The notes under the pieces: generated by a model | What the model saw: the letters and a program-made list of their open reading frames with translations, nothing else | What the model was told of the DNA's origin: nothing | The model's database searches: none | Assembly (NCBI RefSeq): GCF_024323335.1 | Contig: NC_066583.1 | Coordinates: 359,172,377 to 359,236,376, forward strand | Source: Lathyrus oleraceus | Lineage: Eukaryota > Streptophyta > Magnoliopsida > Fabales > Fabaceae | DNA: 64,000 nucleotides | Reading direction: 5' to 3' | In this document: piece after piece, positions 1-10,215 of the stretch | Numbering within the stretch: the first letter of the stretch is position 1 | Layout of the letters: every line of letters starts with the position of its first letter | Program-made: the position numbers and the translations under genes

Positions 1-1080
1 TTCTAATGTTATCTAAGTTATAAGTATAACTTATGGCCTAATAATGGTCACTAGGTTAACTAACTAGGTTCTATATGTAATTCTCACATTTAACATTGAT
101 TCAATACAAGTATAACATAAAAGATGGAATGCACTTAGAAACATTAAAGAAATGAATTTTGGAGTTTTTGGTATAAGCCAATCGATTGGTTGAGGAAGCC
201 CAATTGATTGGTCCATCTCACATTTCTGTTTTTCAAAGAATATAGAGGATCAATCGATTGATCCTCAGTGTCAATCGATTGGCACCTGAAAAATCTCCAA
301 TTTTCCAAAACAGAAAGTTTGTGCAATCGATTGGAGTCCCCTGTCAACCGATTGGTCCTGAAAAAAATTCCTTTTCTTCAAAATAGAAAGTTTGTGGAAT
401 CGATTGGAGCTAAGGACCAATCGATTGGTCCCAACCCATTTCCACTTTTTTCACACACAAAAACTCCATTTCCTCTGTACCACAAAATGGTCTTCAACCT
501 GCATAATGTTTACTTCACTTCTAACTACCAATCTCTTGACATAAACATCACAACACATCAACAAACTCCCTAACAACAACCACAACATTATATCACAAGA
601 ATCCAACAAATACAAGAACACACATAGAAACAACATCAATGAAGATTCACATGATTCATGGATAAACTCATCATAATATCATCTATCTTACTATCAATTT
701 CAAGATTTATCAACCCTAACCTCTAAATCTAGAGTTCTACCTAGAACCCACCTTAAGAAATGGAAGAGGGGGTTGAAGAAGATGATGAGATGAGATGGTG
801 ATGAAGTGATGATGATGGATTCCAAGCTTTTCTTTCTCCTTCTTCTCTCCACTAGCTTGTTTCCTCTTCTTCCCTTGAGCTACTAGACCATTTGACCCAT
901 TATTAGTGTTACCAAAATGTCCCAATTAATAAAAGGTCAATCCCAATAAATATTAATTAAGTTAATTTGAACTCATTATTTACTCTATTTATCCCAATTG
1001 ATAACTTTTAGAGCACATAGGAACTCAATTGATCTCAATTAATAGGAATTAGAGTATTAAAGGAAATATGGGGTATTACA
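1..1080 (-). repeat. Element A 3' LTR, partial (left end outside window)
   Basis: The outer sequence at 1-135 matches 14733-14880 of the right LTR almost base for base. The inner edge is at 1080, where the minus strand reads TGTAATACCCC directly after a polypurine tract. The LTR carries the paired palindrome array at 178-428. I see no clear TATA box on the minus strand in the first 178 bases. No coding sequence is supported here. Confidence 0.88.
178..428. promoter_or_regulatory. Four tandem units of paired CAATCGATTG palindromes in LTR A
   Basis: Palindromes of the form CAATCGATTG (variants CAATTGATTG, CAACCGATTG, GAATCGATTG) start at 179 and 201, 251 and 272, 324 and 345, 397 and 418. Spacing inside pairs is 22, 21, 21 and 21 bp. 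Spacing between pairs is 72, 73 and 73 bp. The sequence between units is only loosely conserved while the palindromes are kept, which suggests selection on the sites. The position inside the LTR fits a U3 enhancer; that role is inferred. The right LTR of A is truncated before this block, so it has no copy. Confidence 0.8.
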
Positions 1081-1091
1081 TCCCCCCCTTA
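1081..1091 (-). other. Polypurine tract of element A
   Basis: The minus strand reads TAAGGGGGGGA immediately before the TG start of the 3' LTR. It would prime plus-strand DNA synthesis. Confidence 0.85.
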
Positions 1092-1516
1092 AATAAAAAT
1101 TCATCCTCGAATTTAAATATTACCTGGAAGAGATGAGGGTAAACTTCTCGCATTTCTTATTCCAGTTCCCAGGTAGCATCGCCCGGATGTGATTGATCCC
1201 ACTGGACCTTAACAAGAGGGATCTCCTTATTCCTCAATACCTTAATTTCTTGTCTTGTAATGCGACTTGGTAGAGGTTCGAAAGTTAGGTCTGTTTCTAC
1301 TTTTATTGAATCTGGAAGAATAGGTTGAAGAGAATCTGGAATGAACTTTCGAAGTTGAGATAGGTGAAAAACGTCATGCATTTCTGATAGAGAAGGTGGT
1401 AAGGCTAATTTATAGTCTACTTCTCCAATCCTCTCTATAATCTGGTATGGCCCTACGTATCTCGTACTTAGCTTCCATGACTTAAACGGTCCATTCAGTC
1501 TCAATCTTGGAGTCAT
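1087..1516 (-). pseudogene. pol: Element A pol: C-terminal integrase tail and chromodomain
   Basis: The open stretch 1516-1157 contains the usual gypsy segment around YVGPYQIIERIG, then HDVFHLSQLRKF, then the chromodomain-like end with KVQWDQ and ATWELE. A stop follows WELE (TAA), after which the same frame carries on towards the polypurine tract, as in intact relatives. The chromodomain is thought to steer integration to marked heterochromatin. The gene continues upstream into the integrase core. It is non-functional because of stops. Confidence 0.85.
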
Positions 1517-1548
1517 CTTCAGAAATACATGATCACCTTCATCAAATT

Positions 1549-2574
1549 CTAATGGTCTTCTTCTGTGATTTGCATAGCTCTTTTTGCGATCTTGTGCTTT
1601 TTTATCTTGTCACGAACCATCCTTATTTTTTCCGTAGTCTCTTGAATAATCTCCGGTCCTAAGATTCTTTCTTCACCAACTTTCGTCCAACACAAAGGTG
1701 TTCTACATTTCCGTCCATACAAGGCTTCATAAGGATCCATCCCGATACGTGCATGGTAACTGTTGTTGTATGCGAAGTCAATCAATGGTAAGAGCTCCTT
1801 CCAATTTCCTCCATTTTCAAGTACACAAGCTCTTTACATATCCTCCAATGTTTGTATCGTCCTCTCAGTTTGACCATCCGTTTGAGGATGATTAGATGTA
1901 CTCAAACACAACTTCAATCCCATAGCTTGTTGGAATTCCTTCAAAAATCTTGAAGTAAACTTTGGGTCTCTATCGGACACAATACTAGTTGGAACACCAT
2001 GCAGTCTCACGATTTCTGAAATGAACAATCGTGCAAGATGACTTGTCTTGTAATTAGTCTTCATGGACAAGAAGTGCACAGACTTAGTTAACCGATCCAC
2101 AATCACCCAAATTGAATCATAACCACCTTGGGTCCGAGGTAACCCTACTGCAAAATCCATGGAGATACTATCCCATTTCCAAACTGGAATCTCTAAAGGT
2201 CGCAATAAACCACCTGGCTTCTGATGTTCGATCTTTACATGCTGGGACACTATGCATTCCGACATATACTCTGCAATATCCTTTTTCATTCCAGGCCACC
2301 AGTAGTCTTTCTTTAAATCTTAATACATCTTTGATGAACCTAGATGTATGGTAAACGCCCCATTGTGGGCTTCCTCTAAAACTTTTCTTTTCAGTTCTGC
2401 GTAATTCGGAACACAAATCCTTTGATTAAAAATAACAACTCCATCTGGTGATTGAGCGAAACCTGGTTGAGTCGACATCTCTTGCAACTTCTCATCTATC
2501 ATTTGTCCTTGCTGGATTTCTTCCTTTAGGTTAGAAGTAACATTCAAATTTCCCATTATCACACCATCCTGCAT
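1549..2574 (-). pseudogene. pol: Element A pol: integrase core
   Basis: Read on the minus strand, pieces 2574-2320, 2289-1834 and 1785-1549 carry the H/H part of the zinc domain, a catalytic Asp in SISMDFAVGLP, a second Asp in IVSDRDPKFT and the Glu of QTDGQTERTIQ, so the D,D-35-E triad can be traced. The zinc finger Cys pair is damaged: the usual C-x-x-C reads CIVS. Stops and frame changes separate the three pieces. Integrase would join the cDNA ends to host DNA; this copy cannot. Confidence 0.88.
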
Positions 2575-2598
2575 CCAATTAAATTGAAGGTTAAGATC

Positions 2599-3448
2599 TC
2601 AGAACTTTTCCAACAATGCGTATTCTAACATCATTAACTCAGCTTTATGCATCTCTTTTCGACTTAAGGCATCTGCAACCTTATTCACCTTCCCTGGGTG
2701 ATACTTAAGCTCAAAATCAAAGTCTTTCAAATACTCCATCCATATCCTCTGTCTCATGTTCAACTCTTTCTGGTCAAATAGGTATTTCAAACTCTTATTG
2801 TCACTAAACATCTCAAAACGTACTCCATACAAGTAATGTCGCAACACCTTCAATATAAAAATAACAACAGCTAATTCAAGATCGTGAGTTGGATAGTTCT
2901 CTTCATGAGTCTTCAACTAACGAGAGGCATATGCTACAACCTGACCATTCTGCATTAACACCCCCTCATAATCCCTTCTTAGAGGCATCACAAAATACTT
3001 CATAAGACTTACTAGGATCAGGGAGGTTTAAAACAGGAGCAGTTGTTAGGTTTTCCTTCAAACTCATGAAACTCTGCTCACACTTAGAATCCCATTTAAA
3101 AGAAATTTCCTTTCGAGTAAGTCTAGTCATTGGTAAAGCTATCTGCAAAAAAAACCCTTTATAAATCTTTGATAGTAACCTACCAAACCCAAGAAACTTC
3201 AAACTTCGGAAGCATTCTTCGGTCTTTCCCAATTAATAACTGCTTCGAATTTAGATGGATCTACTGATACTCCTCCTTGTGATATTACATGACCAAGAAG
3301 CTTCACTTCGTCCGTCCAAAATTCACACTTAGTTAACTTGGAAAAAAGTTGCTTCTCTTGCAGTACTGATAGAACAGTCCTTAGATGTTCTTCGTGCTCT
3401 TGTGGAGTACGAGAATAAAGAAGAATGTCATCAATAAAGATCACCATG
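2599..3448 (-). pseudogene. pol: Element A pol: RT C-terminal half with FIDD box, and RNase H
   Basis: The catalytic RT box FIDD is at 3427-3438, in FMVIFIDDILLYS. Next come the thumb/connection segment around KLLGHVISQGG, the tether around FKWDSKCEQSF, and RNase H with YEVFCDAS and later the segment ending KVNKVADALSRK. The frame is broken near 3230, 2966 and 2916. The upstream half of the RT lies about 8 kb away at 11532-11877, because element S landed just before the catalytic box. Confidence 0.9.
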
Positions 3449-3453
3449 AATTG
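3449..3453. repeat. Target-site duplication of element S, left copy
   Basis: AATTG here is repeated at 11527-11531. Removing S plus one copy rejoins the RT region of element A. Confidence 0.93.
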
Positions 3454-3757
3454 TGTGGAGACATGACTGCTCAGATATTTTGATGACGACAAACCTTGCT
3501 TCATAGCTCAAGTCGGATAACAAAAAGATTGATCAAGGTTTAAAGCTCACGTATGAAGTTTCCATCAAATGATCAAGTCTCGGTAAATCACATGAAGATT
3601 CGGCTTTCACATGGATTAAGGTAACACTTGAACTCTAGATAGTTATACAAGTGTTCACAACATGTTGCATTCATATCATAATCATTAAAAATAGTTTTAT
3701 GCATCATCAAACCACCACACTTCATTTTTTAAAGGTATTTTTTAAAACTGTGTTAGA

Positions 3758-3938
3758 GTAACCGGTTATCAATATATGAGTAACCGATTACTCTGTGTAA
3801 TTTTCAAATATTTTTTAAACGTTGGAACCATGTAACCGGTTATCCTATTTGTAGTAACCGGTTACCTCAAGCAAAATTCAAATTATTTGTAACGTTGAAT
3901 GCATGTAACCGGTTACCCTATTTTAGGTAACCGATTAC
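3758..3938. promoter_or_regulatory. Three tandem units of paired GTAACCGGTTAC palindromes in LTR S
   Basis: Sites (GTAACCGGTTAC, GTAACCGGTTAT, GTAACCGATTAC) start at 3758 and 3780, 3832 and 3854, 3905 and 3927. Spacing in every pair is 22 bp; spacing between pairs is 74 and 73 bp. The block ends about 118 bp upstream of the TATA box. The 3' LTR has the same array at 10521, 10543, 10595, 10617, 10668 and 10690. An upstream activating array bound by dimeric factors is an inference. Confidence 0.85.
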
Positions 3939-4055
3939 CACTGATCCAGAATGAAAAATACTTGCATCGTTTCATGAAAACTCCTATGGTCTCTTCATCA
4001 TGAAACATGGCATCTTTTGGATTATTGCATTCATCTGAGGAGGTGTATTAGACAT

Positions 4056-4063
4056 TATATAAA
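4056..4063 (+). promoter_or_regulatory. Putative TATA box of LTR S
   Basis: TATATAAA lies in the middle of the LTR, downstream of the palindrome array, where a U3/R promoter is expected. Confidence 0.6.
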
Positions 4064-4756
4064 CATAATTTTTCAGATTTCAAAATCACCTCCTTGCAAA
4101 ATTTTAAATCATTTTACACACATTCTCTCAAACTTTCTAAGTGTTCATCCAAACTTCCTTAAAAGTGAAACCTTGCACAAACTGTCATTTTCTGCATTAT
4201 AGTTTCATTTCATACCAAGAACACTTGTGTAATTACTGTGAGATTTGAGTGTTACACAGGAGAAGATCAACTATTTAATTGATATACTTCAATTCTCATC
4301 TATTTCATCTTATACAAATTATTCAGAATTATATTCTTTGATTATAACTTATTCTTAGGATTGTTAAGGATAAGTTTGTAAGGTTTATCCTTGTTATCCG
4401 GTGTGTGGTTACAAGAGGTCCATTTGTGAGAAATTGAGTCTCGTTTGGACTTTAAACAGTGTAAATCCAAGAGGATTGTTCTTGGTGTGTTAGAATAGAT
4501 AGAAAGACCTTAAGGTGTCTTGTCTAGGAATCTAACATTTTAGTGAATTTCTCTTTCGTGTTGAAAGGGGAGTGGAGTACTCTCAATCTGTGAGGGGAAC
4601 CACTATAAATCTCTGTGTCATTTACTTTCCGCTCTTTACCGCTTTTACATCACTTAAGCAACTCAGAAAGTAGAAGTCATAAACCGTCAAAAATCCGGAA
4701 AATACTCTAAGTGCCTCATTCACCCCCCCCCCTCTAAGGCACTCTTTAAACTTACA

Positions 4757-5277
4757 AGGCCACATAAAGCCGGAATGTCCTAAACTTTCAAAGAAAGGAG
4801 GATTCAAGAGCAAGAAGGACTTCAGGAATAAAAAGGCATATCTTGCATGGGAGGATAATGAAATTAGCTCTTCATTTGGATCGGATAGCGAGGAATGTGC
4901 AAACTTGGCACTAATGGCTTCACATCATTCTGATGATGAAGAAGAGGTATGCTTGAAGGCCACAACAAATCTTTGGTATTTGGATAGTGGATGCTCCAAG
5001 CATATGATCGGTGATGTGCACAAATTTTCAGATCTAAAGCTTAAGGCCAGGGTTATGTTACTTATGGAGATAACAACAAAGGAAGAATTCTTGGCATAGG
5101 CAAAGTAGGTGCACCAAATTTCATATCCATCGAAGATGTGCTATATGTCGAAGGACTAAAGCACAATCTCTTAAGCATAAGCCAACTTTGTGACAAAGGA
5201 TTCAAAATAAGGTTCACAAAAGATGAATGCTTAATTGAAGACGAAATCACACAAGCGGTAATGCTTATAGGTAAGTG
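4757..5277 (+). pseudogene. gag: Element S gag remnant and protease
   Basis: Coding sequence starts at the LTR edge inside the CCHC knuckle: only GHIKPECP is left, so the first Cys pair and all upstream gag are gone. An acidic stretch follows, then the copia protease with WYLDSGCSKHM (catalytic DSG). A frameshift near 5050 moves the reading to the frame with EDVLYVEGLKHNLLSISQL. A TGA near 5276 separates this from the long pol ORF. The loss of gag 5' and of the primer site is the main defect of S. Confidence 0.88.
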
Positions 5278-5293
5278 AATTAATAATATTTTC

Positions 5294-8011
5294 ATGATTT
5301 CCCTTGACGATGTTTCTTTGAAGGTTAAATGTCTTGTGGCAAATAACAACGACTCATGGTTATGGCATAAGAGATATGCTCACATTCACATGGAGCACTT
5401 GAATAAGTTAGTAAAGCATGACCTTGTCATTGGATTGCCAAAGATAAAATTCATCAAAGATAGGCTTTGCGATGCATGTCAAAAGGGGAAGCAGACCAAG
5501 TCAACTTTCACATCCAAAAATGTGGTGTCCACTTCTAGGCCACTACAACTGTTACACATGGACTTATTTGGTCCATCAAGAACAAGAAGCTTCGGAGGTA
5601 ACTTATATGCCTTAGTTATTGTTGATGATTATTCTAGATACACTTGGACTTTCTTTTTAGTGCAGAAAAGTGACGCATTCAAAGCATTCAAAAAGTATGC
5701 AAAACAGATTCAAAATGAGAAATCATTAACAATTGCCTCCATAAGAAGCGATCATGGTGGAGAATTCCAGAATACCTCCTTTGAAGATTTTTGCGAAGAT
5801 CAAGGAATATTTCACAACTTCTCGGCTCCAAGAACTCCACAACAAAATGGAGTAGTCGAAAGAAAGAATAGGTCATTGGTGGAACTTGCAAGAACAATGC
5901 TTAGCGACTCAAATCTTCCTAAGTTTTTTTGGGCAGATGCGGTTAGCACGGCATGTTTTATAAGCAACAAAGTTAACATAAGACCTATCCTAAAGAAGAC
6001 TCCATATGAACTCTTCAAAGGAAGGAAACCCAACATCTCTTTCTTTCACATCTTTGGATGCAAGTGTTTTGTCCTAAACAATGACAAAGACAACCTTTGT
6101 AAGTTCGACGAAAAATCGGATGAAGGTATTTTTCTCGGTTATTCTCTTACAAGTAAGGCATACATAATTTATAATAAAATAATTTTAAATATAGAAGAAT
6201 CTATGCATGTTATGTTTGATGAATCTAACCCCTCGAAAGAGGAAATTGTTGTTTGTGATGATGATAATGATTTTGTAGAAATTCCTGGAGAAGATACTTC
6301 AAACAAGGATAAAGAAGCACCGATTCAAAAAGAGTCAAATGAAAATGATCTACCTAAGGAATGGAGAACTCATAAAGATCATCCCATTGACAAAGTAATT
6401 GGTGACATTAGTCAAGGCGTTGCTACAAGATTGAATCTCAAGGATGCATGCTTAAACATGGCGTTCGTTTCTCAAATAGAACCTTCCAAAATTGATGAAG
6501 ATTTAGAAGATGATCAATGGATTGTTTCTATGCAAGAAGAATTAAACCAATTCGAGAGAAATCAAGTTTGGGAACTTGTTCCTAGACCAAGTGGTAAGCA
6601 CATCATTGGAACAAGATGGGTATTTAAGAACAAGCTTGATGAGAATGGAATAATTGTTCGAAACAAAGCAAGATTGGTCGCTCAAGGGTATAATCAAGAA
6701 GAAGGAATCGACTTTGAAGAAACTTTCGCTCATGTTGCAAGGTTAGAAGCTATTCGTTTATTACTTGCTTACGCATGTTCAATGAATTTTCAGCTTTTCC
6801 AAATGGACGTCAAAAGCGCCTTCCTAAACGGCTACATCAACGGAGAAGTCTATGTCAAACAACCCCCGGGCTTTGAATACTTCAAGCATCCTTCACATGT
6901 ATACAAACTGAAGAAAGCTCTCTATGGATTAAAACAAGCACCAAGGGCGTGGTATGATCGTCTAAGCAATTTTATGTGTGAAAAAGGCTTTGAAAAAGGC
7001 AAAGTAGACAAGACTTTATTCATCAAGAAGATAAAAGGGAATACCTTACTTGTACAAGTCTACGTAGACGACATAATCTTTAGTTCATCCAACAAAGAAC
7101 TATGTGAAGAATTTGTGTTGATAATGAAAGGTGAATTTGAAATGTCTATGACGGGGAAGATGAACTACTTCCTTGGATTGCAAATCAAGCAACTAAAAGA
7201 TGGAATTTTTATCAACCAATCAAAGTACTACAAAGAACTGTTAAAGATATTTGACATGGATGGGTGTAAAGCAATGTCAACACCAATGGGCTCTGGAACT
7301 TATGTTGATCAAGACGAATCGGGTGTGTCAATTGATATCACGAAGTATCGAGGTATGATTGGTTCTTTATTATATTTGACGGCAAGCCGTCCTGACATAA
7401 TGTTTAGTGTGTGTTTATGTGCTCGATTCCAAGCAAATCCTGAGGAGTCACATCTCACGGAGGTCAAGAGAATCATGAAGTACCTCAAGGGAACAACCAA
7501 CGTTGGATTATGGTATCCTAAAGGTAGTGTTTGTGAGTTAATTGGTTATTCTGACGCGGATTATGCAGGTTGTAAAACAGATAGAAAAAGTACTAGTGGA
7601 ACATGTCACATCCTTGGTAATGCTCTAGTCTCATGGTCCTGTAAGAAACAAGCATGTGTTGCTCTTAGTACGGCTGAAGCAAAATACATAGCAGCAGGCA
7701 GTTGTTGTGCCCAGAATCTTTGGCTAAAGCAACAATTAAGTGACTATGGAATCGATCTTGGATGCATACCACTCCGATGCGACAACACAAGTGCGATTAA
7801 TATCACAAAAAATCCAATCATGCACTCAAGGACCAAACACATAGACATTCGACACCATTTCCTCTGTGATCATGTGCTTAAGGGCAATGTCGAAGTTACC
7901 TTTGTCGATACTCATAATCAACTGGCGGATATCTTCACAAAGCCGCTCGCAAAAGAACTATTTTATAAGATTCGAAGAGAACTTGGCATTCTGGATGAAG
8001 GTGACATATAA
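5294..8011 (+). CDS. pol: Element S pol: integrase, reverse transcriptase, RNase H (copia order)
   Basis: An open frame of 905 codons. Residues about 20-75 form the pre-integrase HHCC domain ([17 protein letters not shown]). The integrase triad is D90 (MDLFGPS), D153 (RSDHGGEF) and E189 (NGVVERKNR). RT starts near [10 protein letters not shown], with [27 protein letters not shown] and the catalytic YVDD at 590-593. RNase H begins near YSDADYAG (about 752) with STAEAKY, and the chain ends in LADIFTKPL. Every expected catalytic motif is present, so the enzyme part may be functional. The ATG is only the first Met after the upstream stop; the natural product is cut from a Gag-Pol polyprotein. Confidence 0.95.
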   Translation: MISLDDVSLKVKCLVANNNDSWLWHKRYAHIHMEHLNKLVKHDLVIGLPKIKFIKDRLCDACQKGKQTKSTFTSKNVVSTSRPLQLLHMDLFGPSRTRSFGGNLYALVIVDDYSRYTWTFFLVQKSDAFKAFKKYAKQIQNEKSLTIASIRSDHGGEFQNTSFEDFCEDQGIFHNFSAPRTPQQNGVVERKNRSLVELARTMLSDSNLPKFFWADAVSTACFISNKVNIRPILKKTPYELFKGRKPNISFFHIFGCKCFVLNNDKDNLCKFDEKSDEGIFLGYSLTSKAYIIYNKIILNIEESMHVMFDESNPSKEEIVVCDDDNDFVEIPGEDTSNKDKEAPIQKESNENDLPKEWRTHKDHPIDKVIGDISQGVATRLNLKDACLNMAFVSQIEPSKIDEDLEDDQWIVSMQEELNQFERNQVWELVPRPSGKHIIGTRWVFKNKLDENGIIVRNKARLVAQGYNQEEGIDFEETFAHVARLEAIRLLLAYACSMNFQLFQMDVKSAFLNGYINGEVYVKQPPGFEYFKHPSHVYKLKKALYGLKQAPRAWYDRLSNFMCEKGFEKGKVDKTLFIKKIKGNTLLVQVYVDDIIFSSSNKELCEEFVLIMKGEFEMSMTGKMNYFLGLQIKQLKDGIFINQSKYYKELLKIFDMDGCKAMSTPMGSGTYVDQDESGVSIDITKYRGMIGSLLYLTASRPDIMFSVCLCARFQANPEESHLTEVKRIMKYLKGTTNVGLWYPKGSVCELIGYSDADYAGCKTDRKSTSGTCHILGNALVSWSCKKQACVALSTAEAKYIAAGSCCAQNLWLKQQLSDYGIDLGCIPLRCDNTSAINITKNPIMHSRTKHIDIRHHFLCDHVLKGNVEVTFVDTHNQLADIFTKPLAKELFYKIRRELGILDEGDI

Positions 8012-8108
8012 CTATTTCAAAATTATTACATAAGGCCAAGGTACACAAGTTCTCAATCCTTCTTAATGTTTGTGAAATTTTTTGTGTATATGTGCTTTTT
8101 GCCACTGT

Positions 8109-8364
8109 GTAACCGGTTACTTCACTTTGGATAATCGGTTACCATGCTCTTTTTTACCTATTTTTCTTAAATTTCATTCGGTGTAACCGGTTACTCACAT
8201 TTGGATAACCATTTACCCTGTTGTTTTCTGTGTAAATATCACGTTTTCCTCACTGTGTAACCGGTTACCCCATTTTGGATAACCGATTACCCTACATGTT
8301 TTCAGTTTTCACACATATTTTCCTCACTGTGTAACCGGTTACTCCCCATTGAGTAAAGATTAAC
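8109..8364. promoter_or_regulatory. Internal array of four palindrome pairs before the envelope-like gene of S
   Basis: Palindromes start at 8109 and 8131, 8183 and 8205, 8257 and 8279, 8331 and 8353. Spacing is exactly 22 bp inside pairs and 74 bp between pairs. The first member is always GTAACCGGTTAC; the second member varies and is decayed in the last unit. This is the same unit as in the LTR array. The block fills the 680-bp gap between pol and the envelope-like ORF and is followed by CACGTG (8405-8410) and a TA run (8417-8436), so it looks like an internal promoter. Confidence 0.82.
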
Positions 8365-8401
8365 ACTGCTCTCACCAGAATTTTAAAAAAAAAGAAAAAG
8401 A

Positions 8402-8436
8402 ATACACGTGACCTTTATATATATATATATATATGC
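8402..8436 (+). promoter_or_regulatory. G-box and TATA-like run upstream of the envelope-like ORF
   Basis: CACGTG at 8405-8410 is followed by a TA dinucleotide run up to 8436. A CT-rich leader then leads to the ORF. This could be an internal promoter for a separate message; the only evidence is motif order. Confidence 0.4.
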
Positions 8437-8691
8437 TAAATGTTTAAGTGTTATTTTCTTTCAATTGTTTAATCACTTCACACATTCAGCTCTCTCTATC
8501 TCCAACCTTTATCTTCCTTTCCAAAACCCTCCTTCTCCCTTCCAAAACCCTAGCTCCATTATCACTCACCCAAAGTTACTTATCCCACTATATATCTTTC
8601 AGCTCATCATACTCCATTTTCAACCAATTCAGAAAACCCTTTCCTAAACCCTAACCTTCAAAATCTCCATGGCTCCTAGGGGAAGAAGAAA

Positions 8692-9801
8692 ATGGGTGAA
8701 GAATCCTCTCATCAAGAACACCAAGCTGGAAGTGTTAAGTCTCGACGCTTAAGCTATGATGTCCGGACTCGAACCCTCATGCCGGTAAAGTACGTTAAAT
8801 TTCAAGACTTTCCTTCGCACAGTTTTAATTTTGAAACATTGTTGCGTAACTCTGGTGTAAACAAAGTAGTTTCGGATATAGGAGATTACTACCCAGATTT
8901 GATTAGAGAATTCTACTCCTCCATTAAGTTTGGCACTGATGATTTTGGAGATTTGGAGTTTTGGGCAAAGGTGAAGAATGTGGAAATTTCTATGGATATT
9001 CCTTCACTAGGACAGTGTCTTGGAATACCTTCGAACGGACATATATTTCATCATGGCCTCGAACCTGACCATGCTGCTTGGGAAAACTATAATAGCCTGG
9101 AATATTTTGTGTCCATCTCTAGAGGTACTCAGGCCAACCTCATGAGCCGGCAACGCTCAGAATCTTCAAGAGTTGTAACACAGGCAAATATGATGTCGGT
9201 AAGCGATAGGATGCTCCATTTCGTCCTCGCATATGTGCTGGTACCTAAACACTCTAATCACTCTCAAGTTAGTGAACTTGAGTTACAGTTGATTAGGGCC
9301 ATGAAGTTGAATCTAAAGATTAACTGGTCATACGTCATTTACTACCACATGATGCATCAACTTTCCTTGAGTGGTGGACTTCCTTATGGCCGCTTTGTTT
9401 CTAGAATCCTTGAATTCTCGGGTGTTCCGCTTCAGAGGGAACCTAAAACCTCCATGTCTGTCAGAAACAGTGAAATAAACGAGGTAACCATCACGAAGAA
9501 TACCGGGATTGTTATTGGTCCTAATGGAGTATATCAATACAAAGACTCAGTCACCCCCGCTGCTCCTCCAACCAATCAAGAAGGTGATATTTCAAATGCA
9601 AGGCTATATGATAAAATGCTTTCTATTGAGACCATTATGCACCACAACCACCGGGTGACTCAGCGTGGCATCAAGTCCCTCAGAAAACTTTTCCTATCCT
9701 TAAATCGCCATCCTAACTCGAGTGAAGAAGGTATGGAGGAAAGTGCTGATGAAGACGAGGATGAAGAGGATGAAGAAGATGAAATGTCGGAAAGTGATTA
9801 A
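8692..9801 (+). CDS. Element S envelope-like / plant transposon-type accessory protein
   Basis: An open frame of 369 codons after pol, the place of the envelope-like gene in Sireviruses. It resembles the family I know as 'putative plant transposon protein'; it is not a proven envelope. Visible parts are REFYSSIKF (72-80), CLGIP (109-113), and a very acidic C-terminal tail rich in D and E (about 340-369). I see no signal peptide or obvious membrane span. An alternative start with a strong context (CCATGG, ATG at 8669) opens MAPRGRRK in another frame and soon stops, so a one-base change has probably separated the original start from this frame. The internal palindrome array lies just upstream. 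Confidence 0.8.
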   Translation: MGEESSHQEHQAGSVKSRRLSYDVRTRTLMPVKYVKFQDFPSHSFNFETLLRNSGVNKVVSDIGDYYPDLIREFYSSIKFGTDDFGDLEFWAKVKNVEISMDIPSLGQCLGIPSNGHIFHHGLEPDHAAWENYNSLEYFVSISRGTQANLMSRQRSESSRVVTQANMMSVSDRMLHFVLAYVLVPKHSNHSQVSELELQLIRAMKLNLKINWSYVIYYHMMHQLSLSGGLPYGRFVSRILEFSGVPLQREPKTSMSVRNSEINEVTITKNTGIVIGPNGVYQYKDSVTPAAPPTNQEGDISNARLYDKMLSIETIMHHNHRVTQRGIKSLRKLFLSLNRHPNSSEEGMEESADEDEDEEDEEDEMSESD

Positions 9802-10215
9802 ACTTGTTTTCTTGTTGTTCTGTTGTTTTGTTGTTTCACTAGTTTATGTTTGTTTTTTTTTAATGTCCGTATCATTCTAATTCTATGTTCAGAACGTGCT
9901 ACAAATATGGGTTTATCTTATGGTTGAAGTTTGTTATGTGGTATGTGATGTTTAGACTATTATGAATGCTTGCTTGACTGTCTTATCTCTTGTGTCACCA
10001 TTTTTGTTAATGACAAAGGGGGAGAAGAAGAGAAATTATGATTTCTATGATATTTTCTTGCTGGTTGTATTTCTCTAACGAAAATGCAGAATTCAAAGAC
10101 TCCTTAATTCTTCAATTAAGGGGGAGCATAGTTTAAGGGGGAGTTGTTGATAGAGAAACACCACAGGATCATATTTTCATGGTTTTTGGGTTGTCATCAT
10201 AAAAAAGGGGGAGAT
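9802..10215 (+). other. 3' untranslated region of S with four polypurine-like tracts
   Basis: No ORF. AAAGGGGGAG-type tracts occur at 10015-10024, 10118-10126, 10135-10143 and 10201-10214. Only the last touches the 3' LTR and is the expected primer of plus-strand synthesis. Repeated polypurine tracts in this region are reported as a Sirevirus trait. Confidence 0.85.

Larger units (their letters stand above)
3454..4756 (+). repeat. 5' LTR of element S
   Basis: The 1303-bp repeat begins TGTGGAGACATG and ends CTTTAAACTTACA. It holds the palindrome array (3758-3938) and a TATA box at 4056-4063, with a C-run near 4727. It matches 10216-11526. The last base of the LTR is followed at once by gag zinc-knuckle sequence instead of a primer site. 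Confidence 0.93.

Noticed and set aside
178..428. CRISPR-like array of regularly spaced short repeats
   Set aside because: Repeats are 10-12-bp palindromes in alternating 22/51-bp spacing inside a plant LTR, with no cas genes; not CRISPR.
8692..9801. Viral envelope glycoprotein in element S
   Set aside because: No signal peptide, no transmembrane helix and no Cys-rich ectodomain seen; it is only positionally envelope-like.
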